DNA from: Pseudenterobacter timonensis
Lineage (GTDB): Bacteria; Pseudomonadota; Gammaproteobacteria; Enterobacterales; Enterobacteriaceae
Length of the DNA: 64,000 nt
Assembly: GCF_900021175.1 (NCBI RefSeq)
Contig: NZ_FCOP01000011.1
Coordinates: 434,001 to 498,000, forward strand
Direction: 5' to 3'
Shown here: piece by piece, positions 9,568 through 19,161 of the stretch
Numbering within the stretch: position 1 is the stretch's first letter
Layout of the letters: each line of letters begins with the position of its first letter
The notes under the pieces: model-generated
Told to the model about the DNA's origin: nothing
Seen by the model: only the letters and a program-made list of their open reading frames with translations
The model's database searches: none
Made by a program: the position numbers and the translations under genes

Positions 9568-10506
9568 ATGAAGCTGATACGCGGCATACATAATCTCAGC
9601 AAAGCCCCGCACGGGTGCGTGCTGACCATTGGTAATTTCGACGGCGTGCATCGTGGGCATCAGGCGCTGTTGCAGGGATTGCGTAAAGAAGGGCAGGCTC
9701 GTGGGCTGCCGGTTGTTGTTATGATTTTCGAGCCGCAGCCGCTGGAGCTGTTTGCTGGCGAAAAAGCGCCCGCTCGCTTAACGCGGCTGCGCGATAAGCT
9801 GCGCTACCTGGCCGAGTGCGGCGTGGATTACGTACTTTGCGTGCGTTTCGATCGCCGTTTCGCCGCCCTGACGGCGCAAAATTTTGTCGGCGATCTGCTG
9901 GTCAAACGCCTTGGCGTGCGCTTTTTGGCGGTGGGCGATGATTTCCGCTTTGGCGCTGGTCGTCAGGGGGATTTCTTGTTATTACAGAAGGCTGGCCTGG
10001 AGTATGGCTTTGAGGTCACCAGCACCCTGACTTTCTGCGAGCGCGGCGTGCGCGTGAGCAGCACGGCGGTGCGCCAGGCGCTGGCGGATGACCAGCTTGA
10101 TATGGCTGAAACACTCTTAGGACACCCTTTCTCCATCTCCGGGCGCGTCGTTCATGGGGATGAGCTGGGGCGTACCATCGGTTTTCCGACGGCGAATGTA
10201 CCGCTGCGTCGTCAGGTTTCCCCGGTAAAAGGGGTCTATGCGGTGGAAGTGACCGGTCTGGGCGATAAGCCTTTACCCGGCGTGGCGAACATCGGCACCC
10301 GGCCAACGGTGGCGGGGGTACGCCAGCAGTTAGAAGTTCATCTGCTGGATATTGCAATGGACCTGTATGGTCGCCATATAGATGTAATCCTGCGTAAAAA
10401 GATACGCAACGAGCAGCGATTCGCCTCGCTTGACGAGCTGAAGGCGCAAATCGCGCGTGATGAATTAACGGCCCGGCAGTTTTTTGGGCTATCAAACCCG
10501 GCTTAA
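9568..10506 (+). CDS. ribF: Bifunctional riboflavin kinase / FAD synthetase
   Basis: RibF phosphorylates riboflavin to FMN and then adenylates it to FAD. With the start at the ATG at 9568 (MKLIRGIHNLSKAP) it is 312 residues long, the family norm. The frame is open 45 bases further upstream, but homologues begin at MKLIRG. The N-terminal adenylyltransferase shows IGNFDGVHRGH at residues 21-31. The C-terminal flavokinase shows GRTIGFPTANV near 210 and NIGTRPTV near 250. It is the first gene of the ribF-ileS-lspA-fkpB-ispH run. Confidence 0.97.
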   Translation: MKLIRGIHNLSKAPHGCVLTIGNFDGVHRGHQALLQGLRKEGQARGLPVVVMIFEPQPLELFAGEKAPARLTRLRDKLRYLAECGVDYVLCVRFDRRFAALTAQNFVGDLLVKRLGVRFLAVGDDFRFGAGRQGDFLLLQKAGLEYGFEVTSTLTFCERGVRVSSTAVRQALADDQLDMAETLLGHPFSISGRVVHGDELGRTIGFPTANVPLRRQVSPVKGVYAVEVTGLGDKPLPGVANIGTRPTVAGVRQQLEVHLLDIAMDLYGRHIDVILRKKIRNEQRFASLDELKAQIARDELTARQFFGLSNPA

Positions 10507-10539
10507 CGCCTGAGTGATCAATACGGAAACGAAAATCTG

Positions 10540-13356
10540 ATGAGTGACTATAAATCAACCCTGAATTTGCCGGAAACAGGGTTCCCGATGCGCGGCGATC
10601 TCGCCAAGCGCGAACCGGGAATGCTGGCGCGTTGGACCGATGATGACCTGTACGGCATCATTCGTGCAGCCAAAAAAGGCAAAAAAACCTTCATTTTGCA
10701 TGATGGCCCTCCATATGCGAATGGCAGCATTCATATTGGTCACTCAGTCAACAAAATTCTGAAAGACATTATCGTCAAGTCCAAAGGGCTGGCGGGCTTT
10801 GATTCGCCTTACGTGCCGGGCTGGGACTGTCACGGTCTGCCGATCGAACTGAAGGTAGAGCAGGAGTTTGGCAAGCCGGGCGAGAAATTCACCGCCGCCG
10901 AGTTCCGCGCGAAGTGCCGCGAGTATGCCGCGACTCAGGTTGAAGGGCAGCGCAAAGACTTTATCCGTCTGGGCGTACTGGGCGACTGGTCTCATCCGTA
11001 TCTGACCATGGACTTCAAAACCGAAGCCAACATCATCCGCGCGCTCGGTAAGATCATCGGTAATGGCCATCTGCACAAAGGGGCCAAGCCGGTGCACTGG
11101 TGCGTGGACTGCCGCTCTGCGCTGGCGGAAGCGGAAGTGGAGTATTACGACAAAACCTCTCCTTCCATCGACGTCGCGTTTGAAGCGGTCGATCAGGATG
11201 CGCTGAAGGGCAAATTCGGTCTGCCGGGCGTCAGCGGTCCGATCTCGCTGGTTATCTGGACCACCACACCGTGGACCCTGCCGGCGAACCGCGCTATCTC
11301 TCTCTCTGCCGAGTTTGACTACGCGCTGGTGCAGGTTGAGGGCAAAGCGCTGATCGTGGCGAAAGATCTGGTGGAGAGCGTGATGAAGCGCATCCACGTC
11401 AGCGACTACACCGTGCTGGGTACCGTCAACGGTGCCGAACTGGAACATCTGCGCTTTAAGCATCCGTTCCTCGACTTCGACGTGCCGGCGATTCTGGGTG
11501 AGCATGTTACCCTCGACGCCGGTACCGGCGCGGTCCATACCGCAGGCGGTCACGGTCCGGACGACTACAACATCAGCCTGAAATATGGTCTGGAAATTGC
11601 GAACCCGGTTGGACCGGACGGCGCCTATCTGCCTGGCACCTATCCGACGCTTGACGGCGTGAATGTCTTTAAGGCAAACGACATCATCGTCGATATGCTG
11701 CGCGACAACGGCGCGCTGCTGCACGTTGAGAAGATGCAGCACAGCTACCCATGCTGCTGGCGCCATAAGACGCCGATCATCTTCCGCGCGACCCCGCAGT
11801 GGTTCGTCAGCATGGATCAGAAAGGGCTGCGCGAGCAGTCGCTGAAAGAGATCAAAGGCGTGCAGTGGATCCCGGACTGGGGCCAGGCGCGTATCGAATC
11901 GATGGTGGCCAACCGTCCTGACTGGTGTATCTCCCGTCAGCGCACCTGGGGCGTGCCGATGTCCCTGTTTGTGCATAAAGAGACGCAGGAGCTGCACCCG
12001 CGTACGCTGGAGCTGATGGAAGAGGTCGCGAAGCGTGTGGAAGTTGACGGCATCCAGGCCTGGTGGGATCTCGATTCGCGCGACATCCTGGGCGATGATG
12101 CTTACAGCTACGAGAAAGTGCCTGATACCCTGGACGTATGGTTTGACTCCGGTTCTACCCACGCTTCCGTGGTTGACGTGCGTCCGGAATTTGCCGGTCA
12201 CGCCGCCGACATGTATCTGGAAGGCTCTGACCAGCACCGCGGCTGGTTCATGTCCTCCCTGATGATCTCTACCGCCATGAAGGGCAAAGCGCCGTACCGT
12301 CAGGTGCTGACCCACGGTTTCACCGTGGATGGTCAGGGTCGTAAGATGTCCAAGTCTATCGGCAATACCGTGTCGCCGCAGGACGTTATGAACAAGCTGG
12401 GCGCGGATATTCTGCGTCTGTGGGTCGCTTCCACCGACTATACCGGTGAGATGGCCGTTTCTGACGAGATCCTCAAACGTGCCGCCGACAGCTATCGTCG
12501 TATCCGTAACACCGCGCGCTTCCTGCTGGCTAACCTGAACGGTTTCGATCCGGCGAAAGATATGGTCAAACCGGAAGAGATGGTAGTGCTGGATCGCTGG
12601 GCGGTGGGCTGCGCGAAAGCGGCGCAGGAAGATATCCTGAAAGCCTACGAGTCTTACGATTTCCACGAAGTGGTGCAGCGCCTGATGCGCTTCTGCTCCA
12701 TCGAGATGGGTTCGTTCTACCTCGACATCATCAAGGACCGCCAGTACACCGCGAAAGCGGAAAGCCGGGCGCGTCGCAGCTGCCAGACCGCGCTCTATCA
12801 TATCGCGGAAGCGCTGGTGCGCTGGATGGCACCGATCATGTCCTTCACTGCCGATGAGATCTGGGGCTATCTGCCAGGCGATCGCGAGAAGTATGTCTTT
12901 ACCGGCGAGTGGTATGAAGGGCTGTTTGGCCTTGCAGAGACCGAGCCGATGAACGACGCCTTCTGGGACGAGCTGCTGAAAGTGCGTGGCGAAGTGAACA
13001 AGGTGATCGAGCAGGCGCGCGCCGACAAGAAAGTGGGCGGCTCGCTGGAAGCGGCGGTAACCCTGTACGCAGAACCGGAGCTGGCGGCGAAACTGACCGC
13101 GCTGGGCGATGAATTACGATTTGTCCTGTTGACCTCTGGCGCGAAAGTTGCGGATTATGCCGACGCAAGCGCCGACGCCCAGCAGAGCGAAATGCTCAAA
13201 GGGCTGAAGGTGGCGCTGAATAAAGCCGAAGGGGAGAAGTGTCCGCGCTGCTGGCACTACACCACCGATATCGGCCAGGTGGCGGAACACGCAGATATCT
13301 GCGGACGCTGTGTGAGCAACGTCGCCGGTGATGGCGAAAAACGTAAGTTTGCCTGA
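10540..13356 (+). CDS. ileS: Isoleucyl-tRNA synthetase
   Basis: IleS is a class I aminoacyl-tRNA synthetase charging tRNA-Ile, with an editing domain that removes Val. The 938-residue protein has the HIGH motif in [17 protein letters not shown] near residue 64, the editing-domain motif [12 protein letters not shown] near 245, and KMSKSIGNT near 603. A C-terminal zinc site follows: [10 protein letters not shown], then CGRCVSNV. Its length equals E. coli IleS (938). The stop codon overlaps the lspA start by one base (TGATG), indicating translational coupling. Confidence 0.99.
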   Translation: MSDYKSTLNLPETGFPMRGDLAKREPGMLARWTDDDLYGIIRAAKKGKKTFILHDGPPYANGSIHIGHSVNKILKDIIVKSKGLAGFDSPYVPGWDCHGLPIELKVEQEFGKPGEKFTAAEFRAKCREYAATQVEGQRKDFIRLGVLGDWSHPYLTMDFKTEANIIRALGKIIGNGHLHKGAKPVHWCVDCRSALAEAEVEYYDKTSPSIDVAFEAVDQDALKGKFGLPGVSGPISLVIWTTTPWTLPANRAISLSAEFDYALVQVEGKALIVAKDLVESVMKRIHVSDYTVLGTVNGAELEHLRFKHPFLDFDVPAILGEHVTLDAGTGAVHTAGGHGPDDYNISLKYGLEIANPVGPDGAYLPGTYPTLDGVNVFKANDIIVDMLRDNGALLHVEKMQHSYPCCWRHKTPIIFRATPQWFVSMDQKGLREQSLKEIKGVQWIPDWGQARIESMVANRPDWCISRQRTWGVPMSLFVHKETQELHPRTLELMEEVAKRVEVDGIQAWWDLDSRDILGDDAYSYEKVPDTLDVWFDSGSTHASVVDVRPEFAGHAADMYLEGSDQHRGWFMSSLMISTAMKGKAPYRQVLTHGFTVDGQGRKMSKSIGNTVSPQDVMNKLGADILRLWVASTDYTGEMAVSDEILKRAADSYRRIRNTARFLLANLNGFDPAKDMVKPEEMVVLDRWAVGCAKAAQEDILKAYESYDFHEVVQRLMRFCSIEMGSFYLDIIKDRQYTAKAESRARRSCQTALYHIAEALVRWMAPIMSFTADEIWGYLPGDREKYVFTGEWYEGLFGLAETEPMNDAFWDELLKVRGEVNKVIEQARADKKVGGSLEAAVTLYAEPELAAKLTALGDELRFVLLTSGAKVADYADASADAQQSEMLKGLKVALNKAEGEKCPRCWHYTTDIGQVAEHADICGRCVSNVAGDGEKRKFA

Positions 13357-13856
13357 TGAGTAAATCGTTGAGTTCAACAGGGCTACGCTGGCTGTGGCTG
13401 GTGGTAGTCGTGCTGATTATCGATTTGGGCAGTAAATTCCTGATCCTCCAGAACTTTGCTCTGGGGGATACGGTATCGCTGTTCCCGTCGCTTAATCTTC
13501 ACTACGCGCGCAACTATGGCGCGGCGTTTAGCTTCCTCGCCGACAGCGGCGGCTGGCAGCGCTGGTTCTTCGCAGGGATCGCCATCGGCATCTGCGTGAT
13601 ACTGGCTGTGCTGATGTACCGCTCGAAGGCGACGCAGAAGCTGAACAATATCGCTTACGCGCTGATCATTGGCGGCGCGCTGGGCAACCTGTTTGATCGC
13701 CTGTGGCACGGCTTCGTGGTCGATATGATCGACTTCTACGTCGGCAACTGGCACTTCGCTACTTTCAACCTTGCCGATAGCGCCATTTGCATCGGCGCGG
13801 CGATGATTGTGCTGGAAGGCTTCTTGCCTAAGCCCGCAGCGAAAGAGCAGGCGTAA
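13356..13856 (+). CDS. lspA: Lipoprotein signal peptidase II
   Basis: LspA is an inner-membrane aspartyl protease that cleaves prolipoprotein signal peptides before the lipid-modified cysteine. The 166-residue protein has four hydrophobic segments. The conserved blocks [44 protein letters not shown] are present, the last holding both catalytic aspartates. It overlaps ileS by one base. A possible substrate encoded here is the lipoprotein at 35930-36163. Confidence 0.98.
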   Translation: MSKSLSSTGLRWLWLVVVVLIIDLGSKFLILQNFALGDTVSLFPSLNLHYARNYGAAFSFLADSGGWQRWFFAGIAIGICVILAVLMYRSKATQKLNNIAYALIIGGALGNLFDRLWHGFVVDMIDFYVGNWHFATFNLADSAICIGAAMIVLEGFLPKPAAKEQA

Positions 13857-13861
13857 AACCC

Positions 13862-13919
13862 GCCGGGCGGCGCTGCGCTTACGATTAATGTAGGCCCGGT
13901 AAGCGCAGCGCCACCGGGC
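13862..13919. repeat. REP-like palindromic element between lspA and fkpB
   Basis: CGCCGGGCGGCGCTGCGCTT and AAGCGCAGCGCCACCGGGC are imperfect inverted copies around TACGATTAATGTAGGCCCGGT. It uses the same GGCGCTGCGCTTA core as the elements near 35760, 50380, 56590 and 57370. It probably stabilises the upstream mRNA or acts as a weak terminator. Confidence 0.8.
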
Positions 13920-13940
13920 AAAAAAAAGCGAGCAATTTGC

Positions 13941-14411
13941 ATGTCTAAATCCGTACAGAGCAACAGCGCGGTTCTCGTTCATTTCACGCTGAAGCTGGAC
14001 GATGGCTCTACCGCCGAATCCACCCGCAATAACGGCAAACCCGCGCTGTTCCGCCTTGGCGATACTTCCCTTTCGGAAGGTCTCGAGCAGCAGCTTCTTG
14101 GGCTGAAAGAGGGGGAGAAAAAAGCCTTCTCGCTGGAGCCTGATGCGGCGTTCGGCGTGCCAAGCCCGGACCTGATCCAGTATTTCTCCCGCCGCGAGTT
14201 TATGGATGCGGGCGAGCCGGAAGTGGGGGCGATTATGCTCTTCACCGCAATGGATGGCAGCGAAATGCCCGGCGTGATCCGCGAAATCAGCGGTGATTCC
14301 ATCACCGTTGACTTCAACCATCCGCTGGCGGGCCGTACCGTCCATTTTGATGTTGAAGTGCTGGAGATCGACCCGGCGCTGGAGGGTGTAAATGCAGATT
14401 CTGTTGGCTAA
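13941..14411 (+). CDS. fkpB: FKBP-type peptidyl-prolyl isomerase, with 3' run-on into ispH
   Basis: FkpB is an SlpA-type cytoplasmic prolyl isomerase and chaperone with an FKBP domain and an inserted-flap domain. Here it is 156 residues and contains [33 protein letters not shown] and the [14 protein letters not shown] segment. In E. coli the protein stops right after EIDPALEA. Here the equivalent point reads EIDPALEG and continues VNADSVG, so the frame runs 20 bases into ispH. The bases GGAGGGTGTAAATG look like the E. coli junction with one extra base. The extension is short and outside the FKBP fold, so function is probably kept. Confidence 0.93.
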   Translation: MSKSVQSNSAVLVHFTLKLDDGSTAESTRNNGKPALFRLGDTSLSEGLEQQLLGLKEGEKKAFSLEPDAAFGVPSPDLIQYFSRREFMDAGEPEVGAIMLFTAMDGSEMPGVIREISGDSITVDFNHPLAGRTVHFDVEVLEIDPALEGVNADSVG

Positions 14412-15342
14412 TCCGCGCGGCTTCTGCGCAGGCGTAGACCGTGCAATCAGCATTGTTGAAAACGCGCTGGAAATTTACGGCGCGCCGATTTATGTACGTC
14501 ATGAAGTGGTTCATAACCGCTACGTGGTGGATAGCCTGCGCGAGCGCGGGGCCATTTTTATCGAGCAGATTAGCGAAGTGCCGGACGGCGCGATCCTGAT
14601 TTTCTCCGCCCACGGTGTCTCCCAGGCGGTGCGCAACGAAGCGAAAAGCCGCGATTTGACCGTCTTCGATGCGACCTGCCCGCTGGTGACCAAAGTGCAT
14701 ATGGAAGTTGCCCGTGCCAGCCGTCGCGGTGAAGAGTCGATTCTCATCGGCCACGCGGGGCATCCCGAAGTGGAAGGCACCATGGGACAGTACAGCAACC
14801 CGGCTGGGGGGATGTACCTGGTGGAGTCGCCGGAAGATGTCTTTAAGCTGACGGTGAAAAACGAAACGAAGCTATCGTTTATGACCCAGACCACGCTCTC
14901 GGTTGACGACACCTCCGATGTCATTGACGCCCTGCGTACCCGCTTCCCGAAAATCGTCGGGCCGCGTAAAGATGATATTTGCTACGCCACGACCAACCGC
15001 CAGGAGGCGGTGCGCGCGCTGGCGGAGCAGGCGGATGTGGTGCTGGTGGTGGGCTCGAAAAACTCCTCTAACTCCAACCGTCTGGCGGAGCTGGCCCAGC
15101 GGATGGGTAAAGCGGCGTTTCTGATCGACGATGCGACCGATATTCAGGAAGAGTGGGTGAAGACGGCGGCGTGCGTCGGCGTCACCGCAGGCGCTTCCGC
15201 CCCGGATATCCTGGTGCAGAACGTGATTGCCCGCCTGCAGGAGCTGGGTGGCGGCGAAGCGGTGCCGCTGGAAGGCCGTGAAGAGAACATTGTCTTTGAG
15301 GTGCCGAAAGAGCTGCGTATCGACGCGCGCGAAGTCGAATAA
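14392..15342 (+). CDS. ispH: 4-hydroxy-3-methylbut-2-enyl diphosphate reductase
   Basis: IspH is the last enzyme of the MEP isoprenoid pathway, reducing HMBPP to IPP and DMAPP with a [4Fe-4S] cluster. The 316-residue protein has the three cluster cysteines in context: C12 in [12 protein letters not shown], one in [11 protein letters not shown] near residue 96, and one in the [16 protein letters not shown] region or the nearby [11 protein letters not shown] (position 197 by family numbering). It ends in the usual acidic tail. The start overlaps the extended fkpB frame by 20 bases. The ribosome site CTGGAGGGTG lies inside fkpB. Confidence 0.98.
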   Translation: MQILLANPRGFCAGVDRAISIVENALEIYGAPIYVRHEVVHNRYVVDSLRERGAIFIEQISEVPDGAILIFSAHGVSQAVRNEAKSRDLTVFDATCPLVTKVHMEVARASRRGEESILIGHAGHPEVEGTMGQYSNPAGGMYLVESPEDVFKLTVKNETKLSFMTQTTLSVDDTSDVIDALRTRFPKIVGPRKDDICYATTNRQEAVRALAEQADVVLVVGSKNSSNSNRLAELAQRMGKAAFLIDDATDIQEEWVKTAACVGVTAGASAPDILVQNVIARLQELGGGEAVPLEGREENIVFEVPKELRIDAREVE

Positions 15343-15356
15343 TCGCCCCACTTATC

Positions 15357-15387
15357 AAATGCCGGTTACTGTGTGACCGGCATTTTT
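15357..15387. terminator. Terminator between ispH and citB
   Basis: AAATGCCGGT and ACCGGCATTT pair around a 9-base loop, followed by TTTTTCCTCTT on the plus strand. It ends the ribF-ispH run and separates it from convergent citB. Confidence 0.88.
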
Positions 15388-15394
15388 CCTCTTG

Positions 15395-16084
15395 TTAACC
15401 GTTTTTCCCGCGATAGATACGCTCCGGCCTGCCGACCTTGCCGTAGAGTATTTCTGCCTCAAGAAATCCCTCCCGTACCCCTTGTTCCAGATAGCGACGG
15501 GCGGTAGTTTTGCTACTGCCGAGCAGACGAGCCAGTGAATCGGTAGTGTGGACGTTTTCCGGGTTCAGAAAACAGTCGCGTACCCGGGCGAGCGTGTTTT
15601 CATCGATTCCGCGCAGGGCGGAGGATCCCGTGGTTTCCTGCTCTTTCGCCAGCATATTAAAAAGCGCATCCACATGGTTCTGGTTGGCCTGCTCGCTGGA
15701 GCGCAGCGAACTGCGATAGCGGCTAAATCTCTCCAGCGTTTGCTGCAGGCGCTGGTGATGAACCGGTTTGATAAGGTAATCAAAAACGCCCAGACGGATA
15801 GCCTCGCTAATGGTATCCATATGGTTGTCTGCGGTGATAAAAATGATGCGTCCTTCGTAGTTGTTGCTGATGGTGTGCCGGATAAAATCGATGCCTTTGC
15901 CATCCGGGAGAAAGTTATCCAGCAGGATAAGCTGGGGCTGGTATAGGCGGAGATATTTTTTCGCGGTTTCCAGCTTATCGGCGACGGCGATAACGTTATA
16001 GTGCGGAAACTGCCTGATGGTATCTACCAGTATTTCTGCCAGTAAAGGTTCATCTTCAACAATGAGCGTTGCAATACTGTCCAT
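15395..16084 (-). CDS. citB: Response regulator CitB (DpiA family), citrate fermentation activator
   Basis: CitB is the cytoplasmic response regulator of the CitAB system. In Klebsiella the phosphorylated form activates citS-oadGAB-citAB and citCDEFG. The receiver domain spans about residues 5-125, with the acidic pair in LIVEDEPLL, the phospho-acceptor in LILLDNFLPDGKG near residue 55, Thr in FITADNH, and Lys in YLIKPVH. A C-terminal winged helix (about 165-225) contains SLARLLGSSKTTARRYLEQ and KVGRPERIY, as in DpiA/DcuR. Start: the ATG at 16084 (MDSIATLIVEDE) has GAGATGAAG upstream. ATGs at 16093 and 16102 are also possible. It overlaps the end of citA. Confidence 0.93.
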   Translation of the reverse strand: MDSIATLIVEDEPLLAEILVDTIRQFPHYNVIAVADKLETAKKYLRLYQPQLILLDNFLPDGKGIDFIRHTISNNYEGRIIFITADNHMDTISEAIRLGVFDYLIKPVHHQRLQQTLERFSRYRSSLRSSEQANQNHVDALFNMLAKEQETTGSSALRGIDENTLARVRDCFLNPENVHTTDSLARLLGSSKTTARRYLEQGVREGFLEAEILYGKVGRPERIYRGKNG

Positions 16085-16094
16085 GATCTTCATC

Positions 16095-17706
16095 TCAGTC
16101 ATGAGGGATGTATAAAGTAAAAATCGTGCCTTCGGGGATATTGTTATCAACAACAATCACTCCCCCGGCCTGGTTGACATAGCTTTTGACCAGCCATAAA
16201 CCAATACCATGATCGCCGTTCTCGCTGCTGGTAATACCCCGCTCAAAAATACGCTCACGAATGTTTGCATCGATGCCGCAGCCGTGATCGGCTACCTCTA
16301 CAATCACCTCTTTGCCTTCGCTATTGATAAGACAATCAATCTGGCGCGAGCCCGAAGGCTGGCGCAGCGAGGCGTTATAGGCGTTGTCGAGCAGGTTGCC
16401 GACGATAGATATCCATTCGTTCTGGGTCAGCGAGGAGGGAAGGCGATCAACGTAGCAGGCGGGATCGAACACCAGCTCCAGCCCCAGCTCTTTCGCGCGG
16501 TAGTATTTACCAATCAGCAAACCGGCAAGATGGTGGTTTTTGACGTTTTCGACTATAAAATCCAGCACCTTCTGATGACTCTCAGACTGTTGCTGAATAA
16601 GAGCGAGGGCGTTGTCATAGCGTTTCAGATAGAGCAGCCCGGCAATGGTGGAAATGCGGTTGCGATACTCATGCTGTACGGCGCGGAGGTTGTCGGCATA
16701 CTGCTGGATCTGGCTTAGCTGCAGGCTCAGCGTGTTGATATCATCTTTGCTGCGAAAACTGATCACCCATCCTCGCGGCTCCTGATCGATAATCACCGCC
16801 ATCCGGCTGGCGATCACCTTAATCTGGTTGAAGGTAACGATCTCATCTTTTTTATTTTCCTGCGGCGAGGAGTAAAAAAAAGTCTTCCGGGGTAACGACC
16901 TGATTAATGGCGTTGCCAATCAGCATCGGCTCCGGCTGGCTGAGGTTCAACATCCGTCTTGCGGTCTGGTTGATGGCGGTGATGCGGTGATCGGAGTCAA
17001 TGGCAATAAGGCCTTCAAAGACCGACTCGAACAGCACGCTCTGTTGAATCAGCAACTGCGCCAGCTGCTGAGGCTCCATATTAAACATCTGTTTTTTGAT
17101 ATGGATTGAAAAGAGGCGGGCGCAAAGCATCAGAACACAGAGCAGGATCCCCATCGGGATCAGCAGGGAGCTAAGCTGCAGGCTGAGCCAGTTTTCCAGC
17201 TGTTCCAGGGTATAGCCAACCGAAACAATTCCCAGCACTTTACCTGACGCATCCTGAACCGGGGATTTACCCCGCAGCGACGATCCGAGCGATCCCTTAC
17301 GCACAGAGACATAGCTTTTGCCTTTATAGAGCGCGTCGTAGCTATCGCCCCCCTCCATCAGCTTGCCGATTTCGCCTGGGTTCACATGGTAGAGGCGGCG
17401 TCCGTTTGCATCGCCAACGGTAATGTAGGTGGCGTCGGAAAAGGAGCGCATAGGATCGATAAGCGCCTTAATACGCGGTAAATCGTGATTGCGTACCGCC
17501 TTCACCAGTTCGGGCATGGCGGAGATTTGCATCGCCTGGATCAGCGCCCGTTGTCCCACCTGATAATGCAGGCGCTTCTCGGTTATGCTGGTGAGGTACC
17601 ACGATAGCGCCAGCATCACAATCGTCGACGTAAAGAGGATGAGCAGGAAGATGCGATTCTGAAACGAGCGTCGTGCGAACCATTGCGTCATTTTTCGGGT
17701 AAACAT
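16095..17706 (-). pseudogene. citA: Citrate sensor histidine kinase CitA, frameshifted at an 8-base homopolymer
   Basis: CitA is an inner-membrane kinase that senses external citrate and phosphorylates CitB. Frame 1 (17706 to 16852) has a transmembrane segment, then a periplasmic PAS domain with LYHVNPGEIG and SVRKGSLGSSLRGKSPV. These hold the Arg, His and Lys residues known to bind citrate in K. pneumoniae CitA. A second transmembrane segment and the start of a cytoplasmic PAS follow. Frame 2 (to 16095) has the rest of PAS, the histidine in QHEYRNRIST, GNLLDNAYNASL (N box), DHGCGI and HGIGLWLVKS. The frames join at eight A (plus strand 16874-16881). With seven, the protein reads PEDFFYSSPQEN and is full length, about 535 residues. 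It could be an assembly error, a true mutation, or a slippery site. Confidence 0.85.
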
Positions 17707-17813
17707 AAGATCCGTGCCAGATTAATCACGATATTGTCTCCTCTTTGCCGCATCGATAAGCAGATGTAACGCAGGATTACGGCATTAATTACATCCTGAG
17801 CGGATTCGTAATC

Positions 17814-17843
17814 ACGGGATACAGCCCGCAGGCTGCATCCCGT
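17814..17843. other. Long perfect hairpin between oadB and citA
   Basis: ACGGGATACAGCC and GGCTGCATCCCGT pair over about 13 bp (one G-T or mismatch) with a 4-base loop, 6 bases past the oadB stop. There is no U-tract on the minus strand, so it is more likely an mRNA stability or partial read-through element setting low citAB levels below oadGAB than a full terminator. Confidence 0.6.
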
Positions 17844-17848
17844 TTGGG

Positions 17849-19150
17849 CTACATGGAAAGAACGTACTTCAGCATCACCCCGGCGGCGATAGCGGAGCCG
17901 ATCACCCCCGCGACGTTAGGCCCCATGGCATGCATCAGCAGGAAGTTTTGCCCGTCCGCTTCGAGGCCAACTTTATTGGAAACGCGAGCGGCCATCGGCA
18001 CAGCAGAGACCCCCGCGGAGCCGATAAGCGGGTTGATAGGTGTTTTGCCAAAGCGGTTTAACAGCTTCGCCATCAGCACGCCAGCCGCAGTGCCAATCCC
18101 GAACGCAACCACCCCCAGCAGCAGGATCCCCAGCGTTTGCGGCTGCAGAAACTTATCCGCCACCAGCTTGGCCCCCACCGATAACCCCAGAAAAATGGTC
18201 ACGATATTGATAAGGGCGTTCTGCACGGTATCGCTCAGCCGCTCCACGACGCCGCTTTCCCGCATCAGGTTGCCAAAGCAGAACATCCCCAGCAGCGGCG
18301 CGGCATCGGGCAGCAGCAGCGCGACCAGCAGCAGCAACACCACCGGAAACAGCATCTTCTCCCGCTTGCTGATGGCGCGCAGCTGAACCATACGGATTTT
18401 GCGCTCTTTCTCGGTGGTCAGCAGCTTCATGATCGGCGGCTGGATCAGCGGAACCAGCGCCATATAGGAGTATGCTGCCACCGCAATCGCGCCGAGCAGC
18501 TCCGGCGCAAGCTTGCTGGAGAGGTAGATCGCCGTCGGGCCATCCGCGCCGCCGATAATGCCGATCGCCGCCGCCTGCGGTAAGGTAAAATGGATAAAGC
18601 CGAAGTAGTTCAGCGTCAGCGCGCCGAGCACCGTGGCGAAGATGCCGAACTGGGCCGCTGCGCCGAGCAGCAGCGTGCGCGGGTTCGCCAGCAGCGGACC
18701 GAAGTCCGTCATGGCGCCCACCCCCATAAAGATGACCAGCGGCGCAACCCCAGAACCAATCGCGACCTTGTAAAAAAGCGCCAGCACTCCCGGCGTATAA
18801 CCCATATCCACCGCCAGGGTTTCCATCTGCGACTGCACAGAAGGCAACGCCAGCGCCAGCGCCTCTTTTATGGCATGGACGTCGGGCGTGCAGTGGAGCC
18901 TGGCCGCAATAACCGCCAGTTGCGCCGGGTCGTGATGCGCCAGCAGATTTTCCAGTGCCGTCAGCGCCAGGCCCGCCTCCGGAATATTGGATAACAGGCC
19001 GCCAAAACCGATTGGCAGCAGCAACAGCGGTTCGAATTTCTTCGCAATCGCCAGCCACAGCAGTAACAGGCTGACTATCAGCATCACCGCCTGGCCCGCC
19101 TGCAGGTGCATTAGCCCCATACCTTCGAAAAGGGCGTTCATACTCTCCAT
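17849..19150 (-). CDS. oadB: Oxaloacetate decarboxylase beta subunit (Na+ pump)
   Basis: OadB is the membrane subunit that decarboxylates carboxybiotin and exports Na+. The 433-residue protein has around nine hydrophobic segments. The family's central re-entrant motif [20 protein letters not shown] is near residue 200, including the essential aspartate. Other Na+-site-like segments are [18 protein letters not shown] and [15 protein letters not shown] near the C-terminus. It starts at 19150 ([12 protein letters not shown]), 12 bases after oadA. It forms the complex with OadA and OadG encoded just upstream. Confidence 0.97.
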   Translation of the reverse strand: MESMNALFEGMGLMHLQAGQAVMLIVSLLLLWLAIAKKFEPLLLLPIGFGGLLSNIPEAGLALTALENLLAHHDPAQLAVIAARLHCTPDVHAIKEALALALPSVQSQMETLAVDMGYTPGVLALFYKVAIGSGVAPLVIFMGVGAMTDFGPLLANPRTLLLGAAAQFGIFATVLGALTLNYFGFIHFTLPQAAAIGIIGGADGPTAIYLSSKLAPELLGAIAVAAYSYMALVPLIQPPIMKLLTTEKERKIRMVQLRAISKREKMLFPVVLLLLVALLLPDAAPLLGMFCFGNLMRESGVVERLSDTVQNALINIVTIFLGLSVGAKLVADKFLQPQTLGILLLGVVAFGIGTAAGVLMAKLLNRFGKTPINPLIGSAGVSAVPMAARVSNKVGLEADGQNFLLMHAMGPNVAGVIGSAIAAGVMLKYVLSM

Positions 19151-19161
19151 CGTTCTCTCCG

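Noticed and set aside
10744..12801. 685-codon open frame antisense to ileS
   Set aside because: It is fully inside ileS, with no ribosome site or recognisable domain and an Arg/His-rich composition typical of antisense frames of GC-rich genes.
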